This document shows, piece after piece, positions 1-6,606 of a stretch of DNA of 10,587 bases (position 1 is its first letter; every line of letters starts with the position of its first letter). A model generated the notes under the pieces. That model was not told where the DNA came from, made no database searches, and was given only the letters and a program-made list of their open reading frames with translations. Position numbers and translations under genes: made by a program. Origin of the DNA: Clostridia bacterium (GTDB lineage Bacteria; Bacillota; Clostridia; Peptostreptococcales; Anaerovoracaceae); contig CAAFTW010000059.1 of the NCBI GenBank assembly GCA_900766045.1, positions 1 to 10,587 on the forward strand, in the 5' to 3' direction.

Positions 1-7
1 TACCCGG

Positions 8-43
8 GAACCTTGTTGTCGTCTAACGGCCAGACAATTAAAA
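8..43. repeat. Copy A of a 17-base intergenic repeat beyond a terminator
   Basis: Bases 8-24 (GAACCTTGTTGTCGTCT) match 8652-8668 (GAATCTTGTTGTCGTCT) at 16 of 17 positions. Both copies continue with N-ACG, then AGAC, an AA(T) step and an A-run that forms the start of a terminator hairpin arm. In this copy the second half of the internal dyad is shortened by three bases (AGACAA instead of AGACGACAA), so the local hairpin is imperfect. The copy lies at the window edge and its left border cannot be seen. Confidence 0.55.
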
Positions 44-100
44 ACAGACGGAATTCTCAATGCACAGAATCAGCTGTACAGATCGGTTCCGTCTGTTTTT
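40..100 (-). terminator. Terminator-like hairpin downstream of the FMN oxidoreductase gene
   Basis: Two perfectly complementary 14-base arms (40-53 and 87-100; core CAGACGGAA/TTCCGTCTG) are each flanked by a run of five A or T, so the hairpin could act in both directions. Read on the minus strand it ends in TTTTTAATTGTC and lies about 150 bases after the stop of the gene at 253-858. The 33-base loop is long for a terminator, but it contains a smaller dyad (ATTCT/AGAAT) that would shorten it. The stretch 101-252 shows no convincing gene. Confidence 0.55.
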
Positions 101-252
101 TACGTTTCTGAATGATTATCGATCGGGAATCCCTATCCGAAAAGAGGTCAACGCTCTAGTTTTGCATGCTGTCCGGGCCGCAGGCATCTCGTTAAACATG
201 GATAAACGACCACTTGCAAGGACCATTAGGGCGGGCAGAAACACCGACTGGC

Positions 253-858
253 TCACTCCTTGTCCAGTCCTTTTTTGCCCAGCCATCCCAAGATCTGATC
301 TGCAAATTTCTCCGCATGCTCCTGCTTCTCTTCGTCCATAAAGGGCAGCTGCAGGTTCTTATGCCGCTCGCAGAGCATGCCGCGGTAGGTCAGCCGGGAA
401 TGTTTACAGAGGCGCTTTACGCCTTCTTCAAACAGGTCTGCGCCCTTTTCCACCGGATAGCCGCAGCTGGAAATAATTGCAGCGGATTTTCCCGCCCACA
501 GTGACGGTCCGATGTCGCCGCCGTAATACATGTTCAGCGCATACGCCGTCCGGTCAAGAGCCGCCTTCATCGGCGCCGTGCAGTACCAGAGATAGATCGG
601 TGTGGACAAGAGCAGCAGATCGCTGTTCATGATGGAATCGTAGATTTTCTGCATGTCGTCCTTCTGAATGCAGCTGACCTGCGTCCAGTCCTTCTGACAC
701 CAGCGGCAGGCCAGACAGCCCTTAATATCCATGTCATAAAGCGTAAACTCATCGATTCCAACGCCTTCATTTCTCAGCCTGTCCGTGACGATTTTCGTCA
801 GCGTATTGGTATTTCCTTTCTTTCGCGGGCTGCCCTTCAGACAGCAGATTCGCTTCAT
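253..858 (-). CDS. Flavodoxin-fold NAD(P)H-dependent FMN oxidoreductase (iron-sulfur flavoprotein-like)
   Basis: A 201-residue protein starting MKRICC. The start at 858 is chosen over an upstream in-frame ATG at 879 because AAGGAG lies just before it and the flavodoxin beta-1 strand begins there. The phosphate-binding loop GSPRKKGNTNTL (residues 9-20), LLLLSTPIYLWYCTAPMKAALDR (split at 81-103, with the PIYxxxxxAPMKAxxDR signature) and a Ser/Cys-Gly turn at 131-133 are typical of the NADPH-dependent FMN reductase/flavodoxin-like family. Residues 48-54 (GCLACRWC) and C63 form a compact cysteine cluster like that which binds an iron-sulfur centre in the Isf group; whether it does so here is inferred. 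Such proteins are cytosolic two-electron reductases of quinones, nitro compounds or disulfides. It lies 38 bases downstream of the VOC gene and is probably co-transcribed with it. The substrate is unknown. Confidence 0.88.
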   Translation of the reverse strand: MKRICCLKGSPRKKGNTNTLTKIVTDRLRNEGVGIDEFTLYDMDIKGCLACRWCQKDWTQVSCIQKDDMQKIYDSIMNSDLLLLSTPIYLWYCTAPMKAALDRTAYALNMYYGGDIGPSLWAGKSAAIISSCGYPVEKGADLFEEGVKRLCKHSRLTYRGMLCERHKNLQLPFMDEEKQEHAEKFADQILGWLGKKGLDKE

Positions 859-896
859 CTCCACTCCTTCTTTCTGCACGTATTTTCCTGTCTGTG

Positions 897-1301
897 TTAT
901 TTTTCGCAGAACAGCTCGATGGACTCTCCTGCCGCGCCCTCTACGAAAGCAATGCGTGCCGGGAACGGCGGATTGCTGGCGATGACAACGTCTTTCGGCT
1001 CAACAGTAACCGGGAATCCGGCCTTGCGGACGGCTTCTACACAGTCATCGACCCGGTCTGTGGCCAGCGCAAAATGATCCACCGGTCCGATTTTTCTGCC
1101 CGGCTCGGCATCCGCGAAGAACTCGATCAGTCCGTTTCCGGTGTCGACCATGCAGCCGCTCTTCTCTCCTTCTCCCCAGCGGCGTGCGATGGTCAGGCCG
1201 AGTACATCGGTGTAAAATGCGACAGCCTTATTCATTTCTTCTTCACCGCAGCAGCGGAGTGCAGCGTGGTGGATACCGGTGATTAAATTTCCCTTGCTCA
1301 T
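897..1301 (-). CDS. VOC (glyoxalase/bleomycin resistance fold) family protein
   Basis: A 134-residue single-subunit vicinal-oxygen-chelate protein, the usual size for a glyoxalase I-like monomer with two beta-alpha-beta3 modules. Likely metal ligands sit in the expected places: His11 or His12 (GIHHAAL), Glu60 (GLIEFF), His76 (VDHFALAT) and Glu129 (SIELF). The motif AVAFYTDVLGLTIARRW (27-43) is the classic first-module helix and strand. The start at 1301 is preferred because AAAGGA lies about nine bases before it and homology begins at LITGIHHAAL; an open frame continues upstream to 1424 but shows no fold-like sequence and no ribosome site. Members act as lyases, dioxygenases, epimerases or antibiotic-binding proteins, so the substrate cannot be assigned. 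It is the first gene of a probable pair with the FMN oxidoreductase. Confidence 0.88.
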   Translation of the reverse strand: MSKGNLITGIHHAALRCCGEEEMNKAVAFYTDVLGLTIARRWGEGEKSGCMVDTGNGLIEFFADAEPGRKIGPVDHFALATDRVDDCVEAVRKAGFPVTVEPKDVVIASNPPFPARIAFVEGAAGESIELFCEK

Positions 1302-1477
1302 TGTATTTTGTCCTTTCTTTTCTTCTTTAACTTTCTTCAGCGCCGGATATGGAAGGATCGGAGATGGTGCTTCTTCTGCAGTATCTGGATCCCTGATTAT
1401 TTTCTCCATCCAGATCATATCCATAACAGGCCTTCTCTGCAGAAGATGCCTGTCCAGAACATCGTTTCATGATGATT

Positions 1478-2827
1478 TTAATTCTGCTGATTTTTCGATG
1501 CCGCGCGATACTTCATGCCGCTGCCGCTGGAAAAGTCATAAATATTGTTGCGGACGCCCGGTCCGTTTTTTGTGTTTTCCTTTTCTCTTACAATTCCGTA
1601 CATCGCGCCCTTCGAGGATGCTCCGTAATATTTACAGAGGCCCTCCAGTTCAAAGGACTTCTTCACCCTGGCCTTGGCGTTCGGATCTCTCAGAGCCGTG
1701 CATTCCTGAACCGGGTTAAAGAGAATGCTGTCCGGCCCGATGGCAATTCCTGCAGTCGTCATGATGACGCTTGCGTTGATGGCCGTGGAATGCCCGCTGT
1801 TATCATCGTCCAGTTTCTTGATGCAGAGGCCGGAATACAGCGTTCCGTTCTCATAATAGGCACCGGACTGGTAAATGGACAGATACTGCTCATTTCCTAC
1901 CAGATCGCTGAGGTACTGGCTCGGTTTGTCTACGCGGAAGCTGAGGGTGAAGCTGTTGGTGTCATCAAAAAACGTCTTTCCGTTATATGGCACCATTTCT
2001 GAAGTACCGTCCGCGTTATCCTGTTCCTTGCAGACATAATAGGTAAAATCTCCCAGATCGATGGCGTCTCCGTCCGGCTGTTTCTGGATCGTGTCACTCT
2101 TGGCTGCGGTTTTGCAGATCAGGAAGGTCTTGCTGGACGAATCGTAGGCAATGCTGCTGACCCGCATCTTCTCCGGTGAATTCATGTCGATTTCCTGAGG
2201 CATTACAGGATTCTTGACATGAAACACACCAGACGCGTCTATTTTCCAGATTCTTTTGGAAACATCGGCCATATACAGATACTTTCCGTCCGTCGTCAGG
2301 TCGTTTGGATGGCGGAATCTGAGTTTGGTAAATGCCGTAACCTTATTCGTGTCATCCAGAAGTGTCAGCTTTCCGTCAATCCATTTCCAGCGGGTCAGGC
2401 GGAGTTTCCGGGTATCATAGGTCCCGCTGGCAAGCGAATGATCGATGCTGGAAAACTGTGCATACATGGATTTTCCAATACATACGAAGCCGTCTGAATC
2501 GCCGGTGTAGTACTTTCCGTTGTAGTCTTTCAAACCGGTTCCCGTGCTCTTTTTAACCGCTTTATTCGTCTTTCCGGTTTGTTTCTTTGCTTTTTCCTTG
2601 GCCGGCTTCTTATTCTTCGTCTTTTTAGAAGTCTTTTTTGTCGATTTCTTCGTTGTTTTCCTGCTCGTTGTTTTTGTCGTTTTCGATGCGCTTCTGCTGA
2701 TTTTCACCGCCGCACCGGTGCTTTTTGCCGCTGTGGATGCTGCATATGCCGGAGCGGTCATGAACATCGCCGATGTCAGCGTCAGCATGACCGCCACGGC
2801 GCGCGCACCTTTATGCTGATTCATCAT
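1478..2827 (-). CDS. Secreted protein with histone-tail-like Lys/Thr linker and exported domain
   Basis: A 449-residue exported protein of unknown function. Residues 1-29 form a signal peptide: a basic start (NQHKGARA), a hydrophobic stretch AVAVMLTLTSAMFM and the signal peptidase I site APAYA|AS. Residues about 41-95 are almost wholly Lys, Thr, Ser and Ala (repeats such as KTTKKSTKKTSKKTKNKK), resembling a histone H1 tail; this could bind cell-wall polyanions or DNA, or act as a spacer. The remainder (about 100-449) is rich in beta-type sequence, with FRHPNDLTTDGKYLYMADVSKR-type strands (split at 171-192) reminiscent of beta-propeller blades; that fold is a guess. No LPXTG, SLH or choline-binding anchor is seen. 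GGAGGAG precedes tandem ATGs (2827 and 2824), either of which could be used. It has its own promoter at 2848-2876. Confidence 0.85.
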   Translation of the reverse strand: MMNQHKGARAVAVMLTLTSAMFMTAPAYAASTAAKSTGAAVKISRSASKTTKTTSRKTTKKSTKKTSKKTKNKKPAKEKAKKQTGKTNKAVKKSTGTGLKDYNGKYYTGDSDGFVCIGKSMYAQFSSIDHSLASGTYDTRKLRLTRWKWIDGKLTLLDDTNKVTAFTKLRFRHPNDLTTDGKYLYMADVSKRIWKIDASGVFHVKNPVMPQEIDMNSPEKMRVSSIAYDSSSKTFLICKTAAKSDTIQKQPDGDAIDLGDFTYYVCKEQDNADGTSEMVPYNGKTFFDDTNSFTLSFRVDKPSQYLSDLVGNEQYLSIYQSGAYYENGTLYSGLCIKKLDDDNSGHSTAINASVIMTTAGIAIGPDSILFNPVQECTALRDPNAKARVKKSFELEGLCKYYGASSKGAMYGIVREKENTKNGPGVRNNIYDFSSGSGMKYRAASKNQQN

Positions 2828-2847
2828 CTTATCTCCTCCATGCCTCC

Positions 2848-2876
2848 ATTATACACATCTGCGGGACAAAGGCCAA
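2848..2876 (-). promoter_or_regulatory. Sigma-A-like promoter of the secreted protein gene
   Basis: On the minus strand, TTGGCC (2871-2876) and a perfect TATAAT (2848-2853) are separated by 17 bases. The predicted transcript would begin about 12-15 bases before the GGAGGAG ribosome site, giving a very short leader. Confidence 0.6.
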
Positions 2877-2885
2877 ATGGCAAGA

Positions 2886-2919
2886 GGCCGAAACACGGGA
2901 AATTTCCCATGCCGCGGCC
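2886..2919. promoter_or_regulatory. Nested dyad between the TIGR04076 gene and the secreted protein promoter
   Basis: A perfect 12-base palindrome GGGAAATTTCCC (2897-2908) is nested inside outer GGCCG/CGGCC arms (2886-2890 and 2915-2919). It lies directly upstream of the -35 box at 2871-2876 and just after the TIGR04076 stop codon. It lacks a following T-run on either strand, so an operator is as likely as a terminator. Confidence 0.35.
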
Positions 2920-2928
2920 CCTGAAAAT

Positions 2929-3195
2929 TTACTTCTCTGTGATTTCTGCTTTAAAAACCATAATTGTGTCGGCATCGGAACAGCAGAATTCCGCTGTTCC
3001 CTCTGGCTGACCTGGGATGTTTCCGCCATAGCGGAGAATGTCGATGTAGGGGAATGCGCAGTGCATGGCCATCGGGCAGATTTTTCCCCGGTCTTCATCG
3101 AAGTCAAATACTTCTCCGACCCGGTGGCCGCGGTGACAGCCCATCTTTCCCCTTCTGTCCGTTATGGTGATTTTAATTTTCGGTCGTCTCGGCAT
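2929..3195 (-). CDS. TIGR04076 family protein
   Basis: An 88-residue cytosolic protein recognised as the TIGR04076 family, found mainly in anaerobic bacteria and archaea and of unknown function. Diagnostic parts are KIKITITD (6-13), GCHRGHRVGEVFDF (19-32), KICPMAMHCAFPYIDILRYGG (39-58, apart from its first residue the family's CPxAxH...P.I..LRYGG pattern) and a closing strand DTIMVFKAEI. Five cysteines (C20, C40, C46, C71, C72) in so small a protein suggest metal or thiol chemistry, but this is inference. The start MPRRPKIKI at 3195 is chosen by homology; upstream in-frame ATG 3255 lies inside the neighbouring gene. The gene overlaps the end of the membrane protein gene by 23 bases, which suggests translational coupling. 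Its ribosome site is weak (AAAGGAAG rather far upstream, GAAAG near). Confidence 0.82.
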   Translation of the reverse strand: MPRRPKIKITITDRRGKMGCHRGHRVGEVFDFDEDRGKICPMAMHCAFPYIDILRYGGNIPGQPEGTAEFCCSDADTIMVFKAEITEK

Positions 3196-3931
3196 ATTTT
3201 TCTTTCTGCTTCCTTTCTTTATCCATCTGAATATATGAATCCTTCGCTGCCGCATAATAGTTCGGGTAAGTCTGGCGGAGATAGCGCGCGTTGCTTACCC
3301 AGTTGATCATCAGACTCTGCAGAACTTCAGAAAAATCATTTTCAATATGTTCTCTTGCTTCCGGCGGGATGTCCGTCCATTCACCGCGGAGGCGGAACTC
3401 ATCAATCAGATGGAAAATTCCCCAGAGAAGATCCGTGAACTGCTCATGCTCCATGAGCATCGGATTGGATGCCAGCACCAAAAGCGGCGTCTGATGGCCC
3501 AGAATCAGTTCCCTGCACCGATTATATGTATCTTCTGTAATATTTACAGAATAATCCATCTGTGCGATATAGCTCTGAAGCTGCCTGACATCGGCATCGC
3601 ATTCCATCGTCTTGGAAGTGAACTCCTCCATCGTGCATCCTCTTGTCATAGATTGGAGAAGGATGACCATCAGCTTTTCACCTATTTCTGTAAAAAATGA
3701 GCTGGTCAGCATTCTGGTCTTCGCAATCTGCTGGCGGTGTTCATTCCGGTTCATGACCTCGCCGACCATCAGTGTCACAACCGCGATAGTAATTGGCATA
3801 AATGCAAGATCCTGCATCAGATAGAAAAATGTCGTATGCGGATCATGGAAAATCCAGATTTGAAGTGCGTAGACGCAGGCTCCTGCAGCAAGCAGGATCA
3901 GCATGGTCTGGTTTAAAGATGGTTTTTTCAT
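3173..3931 (-). CDS. Two-helix membrane protein with helical cytosolic domain, unknown function
   Basis: A 252-residue protein of no assigned function. Two hydrophobic segments, about residues 9-28 (TMLILLAAGACVYALQIWIF) and 34-58 (TFFYLMQDLAFMPITIAVVT and following), form a hairpin anchor. The rest is a mostly helical, charged domain. The segment QIAKTRMLTSSFFTEIGEKL (69-88) resembles a conserved block that I associate with uncharacterised membrane proteins of Clostridia and methanogens; that resemblance is from memory. The C terminus is strongly basic and acidic (DKERKQKEKYAETTEN). AAAGGGA lies upstream of the ATG at 3931. The gene begins 16 bases after the stop of the UroD/MtaA-like gene and runs into the TIGR04076 gene, so the three probably form one transcript. 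It could dock the other two products at the membrane. Confidence 0.8.
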   Translation of the reverse strand: MKKPSLNQTMLILLAAGACVYALQIWIFHDPHTTFFYLMQDLAFMPITIAVVTLMVGEVMNRNEHRQQIAKTRMLTSSFFTEIGEKLMVILLQSMTRGCTMEEFTSKTMECDADVRQLQSYIAQMDYSVNITEDTYNRCRELILGHQTPLLVLASNPMLMEHEQFTDLLWGIFHLIDEFRLRGEWTDIPPEAREHIENDFSEVLQSLMINWVSNARYLRQTYPNYYAAAKDSYIQMDKERKQKEKYAETTEN

Positions 3932-3947
3932 CGCATTAGTTCCCTTT

Positions 3948-4817
3948 CTATTTCAGAATCAGCTCCTGGAATTTTCCATTTGCCAGAGTGACGCCGATAT
4001 TCTTAATGCAGACCTGACCGGCAAATTTCACTTTCCCGCGCATGTTCAGCATCGCCTCAAGGAAATCCACAGATCCGCCGAAATCGTGTAGCCGGGTCTC
4101 CGCAAATCCTGTATCCAGCAGCGCAAAAGCCAGTTTCGGGCAGACCTGCACGATTATGGAATCGTCAACATGCTCTTCCAGTCTCTTCATAAAAGGATAG
4201 AGAATGTCTTTCGCAGACTGTGCTGCCATGCGCGGTCCGAGAATATCCACTGCTCCGGCGGAATCAGAAAAGGTGATGATTTCTACTCCGTAATTCTTCG
4301 CTTCATCAACATAGCGCAGGAGCTGATCCCCAAGCCTGTTCATCGCCTGAATCAGCTCTTCTTTCTGTTTCCGTGCCGCGCGGAAGACCTTAGCCGCGTC
4401 CATCATGGACGTCAGCTGCGTCCAGGGCCCTGTGATTTCCAGACAGACATGTTCGCCTTCGTCAGCAAGAATCCTGCATGCTTCCAGTACTTCATGAACT
4501 CTGCCACGTGAAAAGTCAATATCCGGAAGTTTCATGATGTCCTCAACGGAATCGCAGATCGGGTCTGCCGCCCGCGGCCCAGTCACCGAGTCTCCGTAAT
4601 TAATGGCGGCGCCCATGGCTTCAATTTCCACTGTCCGGCAGAAAGGCAGCAGGCAGAACCCCGCATGATCGTGTTCTTTTATCGCCTTTGATAACAGGGC
4701 CATTGTCTTCCGGTGTTTATAGGCATCCGGAAAATCCAGATCCAGACCGTCCGTCACCTCCGGACTGATTCCGACAGAATTAGAATAATTGCATTTATAG
4801 TTTCTGATTTTCTGCAT
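3948..4817 (-). CDS. Uroporphyrinogen decarboxylase / MtaA-type methyltransferase family protein, C-terminally short
   Basis: A 289-residue TIM-barrel protein of the URO-D superfamily, nearest in style to methylcobamide:thiol methyltransferases (MtaA/MtbA). Supporting parts are MGAAINYGDSVTGPRAADPI (68-87), the ITGPWTQLTSMM strand-helix (128-139), FSDSAGAVDILGPRM (183-197) and VQVCPKLAF (223-231). In zinc methyltransferases of this family the block equivalent to VQVC reads HxC and a second cysteine sits near the C terminus. Here the His position is Gln224, with Cys226 kept, and the protein ends at the GKFQELILK stretch, about 45 residues before the usual end, so the C-terminal Cys is absent. 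It is therefore unlikely to be a standard MtaA or a HemE. GAGAGGGAAAGC precedes the ATG at 4817. First gene of a three-gene unit. Confidence 0.78.
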   Translation of the reverse strand: MQKIRNYKCNYSNSVGISPEVTDGLDLDFPDAYKHRKTMALLSKAIKEHDHAGFCLLPFCRTVEIEAMGAAINYGDSVTGPRAADPICDSVEDIMKLPDIDFSRGRVHEVLEACRILADEGEHVCLEITGPWTQLTSMMDAAKVFRAARKQKEELIQAMNRLGDQLLRYVDEAKNYGVEIITFSDSAGAVDILGPRMAAQSAKDILYPFMKRLEEHVDDSIIVQVCPKLAFALLDTGFAETRLHDFGGSVDFLEAMLNMRGKVKFAGQVCIKNIGVTLANGKFQELILK

Positions 4818-4953
4818 GCTTTCCCTCTCTTTTCGTTCTTTTTTCTATCTGCGTTTTCATGATTCATGTTTCACTGAAGCCAATGCCAGCAGGTCAGCGC
4901 CAACTGCAATATAAATATATTTTAACATGCATTTCCGGTTTTTTTTAATCATA

Positions 4954-4981
4954 ATTATCTATTACAAGAACACGCTGTCCA
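4954..4981 (-). promoter_or_regulatory. Possible promoter of the UroD/MtaA-like operon
   Basis: On the minus strand TGGACA (4976-4981) is followed after 16 bases by GATAAT (4954-4959). Other AT-rich hexamers nearby could serve equally well, so this is only the best-spaced candidate. Confidence 0.3.
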
Positions 4982-5048
4982 CGCAACGACATAAAATGTA
5001 AAAATGCACGTTTATGTAATATACTATCTTTATTGAAACTATAGAGCT

Positions 5049-5065
5049 GTATTTCATTGAAATAC
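5049..5065. promoter_or_regulatory. Operator-like perfect palindrome upstream of the transporter promoter
   Basis: GTATTTCATTGAAATAC is a perfect 8-1-8 inverted repeat ending 10 bases before the -35 box at 5076. The position suits an activator or a repressor of the transporter gene. I cannot match it to a named operator. Confidence 0.5.
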
Positions 5066-5075
5066 GGGGGTTCAG

Positions 5076-5104
5076 TTGCTGATTGAGACCTGTTCTGCTA
5101 GAAT
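5076..5104 (+). promoter_or_regulatory. Extended -10 promoter of the EamA transporter gene
   Basis: TTGCTG (5076-5081) and TAGAAT (5099-5104) are separated by exactly 17 bases, and TGC directly before the -10 box supplies an extended -10 element. The ATG lies about 28 bases downstream of the expected start of transcription, behind AGGAGG (5128-5133). Confidence 0.65.
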
Positions 5105-5138
5105 ATTTTAAGATTGTTTCTTGATTCAGGAGGTTATT

Positions 5139-6020
5139 ATGATCCGCTATATTCTCGCCGTTTTCGCCGGAGGCTGCAGTTACGGCATGCTGTCCACCTT
5201 CATCAAGACCGCCTACGGCCGCGGTTTTTCTCAGTCGACTGTCATCAGCAGCCAGTATCTTCTGGGCATCCTCTGCCTCTGGCTGGCCTTCCTCTTTACG
5301 GACAAAGTCAGAATCAGCAAGAGGCAGGCCCTGCAGCTTCTGCTCTGCGGTATCCCTACCTCCCTGACCTCGATTTTCTATTATCAATGTCTGGAAACTG
5401 TTCCGGCATCTCTGGCCGTCGTTCTCCTGTTTCAGTTTATCTGGATCGACACGGTATTTGAAACGATTCTCTACCGAAAATTACCTTCAAAAAGGAAACT
5501 CGCAGCAGTAGCGATCCTGATTGCAGGTTCACTGCTTGCTGCGGGAATTTTCAACTCACAGGAAGGCATCCATATGGGCATTGGCATTATTTGGGGACTT
5601 CTCTCCGCTGTTTCTTATGCTGCGATGATCCTGTTCAGCGGAACCATCGGAGTAGGCATCCCGCCGGTTGAAAAAAGCACGATCATGACCACCGGCGGGT
5701 TTATTCTGATCATGATCTGTTATCCGCCGGGGGTTCTTGCAGCCCCGATGCATTACCTTCCGATGCTGCCGCTTACGATTGCTCTCGGGATTCTGGGAAT
5801 TGTTCTTCCGCCATTTCTTTACGCGGTCGGCATGCCGCACACAGGCCCGGCACTGGGAAGCATCCTGTCATCTTCCGAACTCCCGGTTTCCATGCTGATG
5901 GCATTTTTCATCCTGCATGAATCCGTTGCCCCGCTTCAGTGGGCGGGCATGGCGCTGATTCTGATTGGAATCGTTCTCCCGAACACACAGGCGGTGAAAG
6001 AAGCGCTGTGCCGGAAATAA
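5139..6020 (+). CDS. EamA/DMT (drug/metabolite transporter) family permease
   Basis: A 293-residue polytopic membrane protein with about ten hydrophobic helices, the standard length and layout for the EamA family (two tandem five-helix repeats). Helices fall near 2-22, 38-54, 64-82, 91-110, 121-138, 146-170, 182-202, 208-230, 247-259 and 267-281. Typical signatures are FAGGCSYGMLSTFIKTAY (9-26), LFQFIWIDTVFETILYRKLPS in pieces (97-117), with the usual GP-S--SxxxPV motif at GPALGSILSSSELPVSMLMAF (236-256), and a HESVAPLQWAGMALILIGI end (260-278). Family members export amino acids, metabolites or drugs; the substrate is not readable. The ATG at 5139 is chosen because AGGAGG is five bases upstream. 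It is the only plus-strand gene and converges with the Rrf2 gene, 47 bases away, with no clear terminator between them. Confidence 0.92.
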   Translation: MIRYILAVFAGGCSYGMLSTFIKTAYGRGFSQSTVISSQYLLGILCLWLAFLFTDKVRISKRQALQLLLCGIPTSLTSIFYYQCLETVPASLAVVLLFQFIWIDTVFETILYRKLPSKRKLAAVAILIAGSLLAAGIFNSQEGIHMGIGIIWGLLSAVSYAAMILFSGTIGVGIPPVEKSTIMTTGGFILIMICYPPGVLAAPMHYLPMLPLTIALGILGIVLPPFLYAVGMPHTGPALGSILSSSELPVSMLMAFFILHESVAPLQWAGMALILIGIVLPNTQAVKEALCRK

Positions 6021-6067
6021 CATGCGCGACATAAATGCACAGGTAAATTCCACATTCTTTATGTGTT

Positions 6068-6514
6068 TTATACAATGTTTTCTTTTCTTATTGCTTCAAT
6101 TGTTGCATCATATACATCTGCGATTGTGTGACGGCTCAGTTCTTCCTCAAATTTCTCCTGAATTTCCTCCAGTGTCTGGTTCAGACTCTGATGGATATTC
6201 CTGCCAACCGGGCACATAGGATTTGGATTTTCATGGAAATGGAACAGCTCTTTCTGGCTGCCGGTTTCCACCGCCCGGTAAATATCCAGAAATGTAATCT
6301 GATCCAGCGGGCGGGTAATCGTGGCACCGCTTCTTCCCCGCTGACTTTCCAGAATTCCCGCTTCCCGCAGATTAGAAGTGAGATTCCGGACAATAACCGG
6401 ATTGCACCCCACGCTGGATGCCAGAAATTTACTGGTCACCTCATAATCATCAGAGAAATACGTGATGGCGGTCAAAATATGAATTGCAATAGTAAATTTG
6501 GTCGATATCTGCAT
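6068..6514 (-). CDS. Rrf2 family transcriptional regulator (YwnA-like, non-cluster type)
   Basis: A 148-residue Rrf2-type winged-helix regulator. Residues 2-20 (QISTKFTIAIHILTAITYF), the recognition region TSKFLASSVGCNPVIVRNLT (27-46), the wing ILESQRGRSGATITRP (54-69) and the dimer helix block NPNPMCPVGRNIHQSLNQTL (96-115) are all family features. IscR and NsrR carry three cysteines in the 90-105 region for an iron-sulfur cluster; this protein has only Cys101 there (plus Cys37 in the helix-turn-helix), so a cluster on the IscR model is unlikely and a single-thiol or ligand switch is possible. This matches the YwnA-like branch. GGAG lies five bases before the ATG. It could regulate itself (dyad at 6559-6570), the convergent transporter, or neighbours; none of these is shown directly. 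Confidence 0.9.
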   Translation of the reverse strand: MQISTKFTIAIHILTAITYFSDDYEVTSKFLASSVGCNPVIVRNLTSNLREAGILESQRGRSGATITRPLDQITFLDIYRAVETGSQKELFHFHENPNPMCPVGRNIHQSLNQTLEEIQEKFEEELSRHTIADVYDATIEAIRKENIV

Positions 6515-6558
6515 AAATTCTCCATTTCTCCCTGCAGAATGTTTTTTCTTTATATCTG

Positions 6559-6571
6559 ATAATCTATTATA
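6559..6571 (-). promoter_or_regulatory. -10 box of the Rrf2 gene with overlapping dyad
   Basis: On the minus strand TATAAT (6566-6571) lies about 50 bases before the Rrf2 start. ATAAT/ATTAT arms (6559-6563 and 6566-6570) separated by two bases overlap this box, which would suit negative autoregulation. No good -35 hexamer at normal spacing is seen. Confidence 0.35.
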
Positions 6572-6606
6572 TACCTTTCCGGCGCTTCAAGCTCTGAAAA
6601 AAAGAC

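Larger units (their letters stand above)
4818..5138. other. AT-rich divergent intergenic region
   Basis: This region lies between the minus-strand UroD/MtaA-like gene and the plus-strand transporter. It holds the transporter promoter (5076-5104), a perfect palindrome (5049-5065), a 7-base inverted repeat ACATAAA/TTTATGT (4989-4995 and 5011-5017), and a possible minus-strand promoter TGGACA-16-GATAAT (4954-4981) that would give the three-gene unit a leader of about 130 nt. No convincing small gene or structured RNA is seen. Confidence 0.6.

Noticed and set aside
118..252. A short GTG-started minus-strand frame after the FMN oxidoreductase gene
   Set aside because: An AAGGAG overlaps the stop region, but the peptide of about 43 residues has no recognisable pattern and the codon use is unremarkable.
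1302..1424. N-terminal extension of the VOC protein up to the ATG at 1424
   Set aside because: The internal ATG at 1301 has a good ribosome site and coincides with the start of the fold; the extension is Pro/Lys-rich with no conserved features.
1427..1452. Hairpin CAGGC-CTTCT/AGAAG-GCCTG as terminator of the secreted protein gene
   Set aside because: It has a two-base bulge and no T-run on the minus strand, so termination there is not supported.
4962..5387. A 141-codon minus-strand frame spanning the intergenic region and the start of the transporter
   Set aside because: It covers the promoter, palindrome and first helices of the transporter, and its sequence is charged and low in structure.
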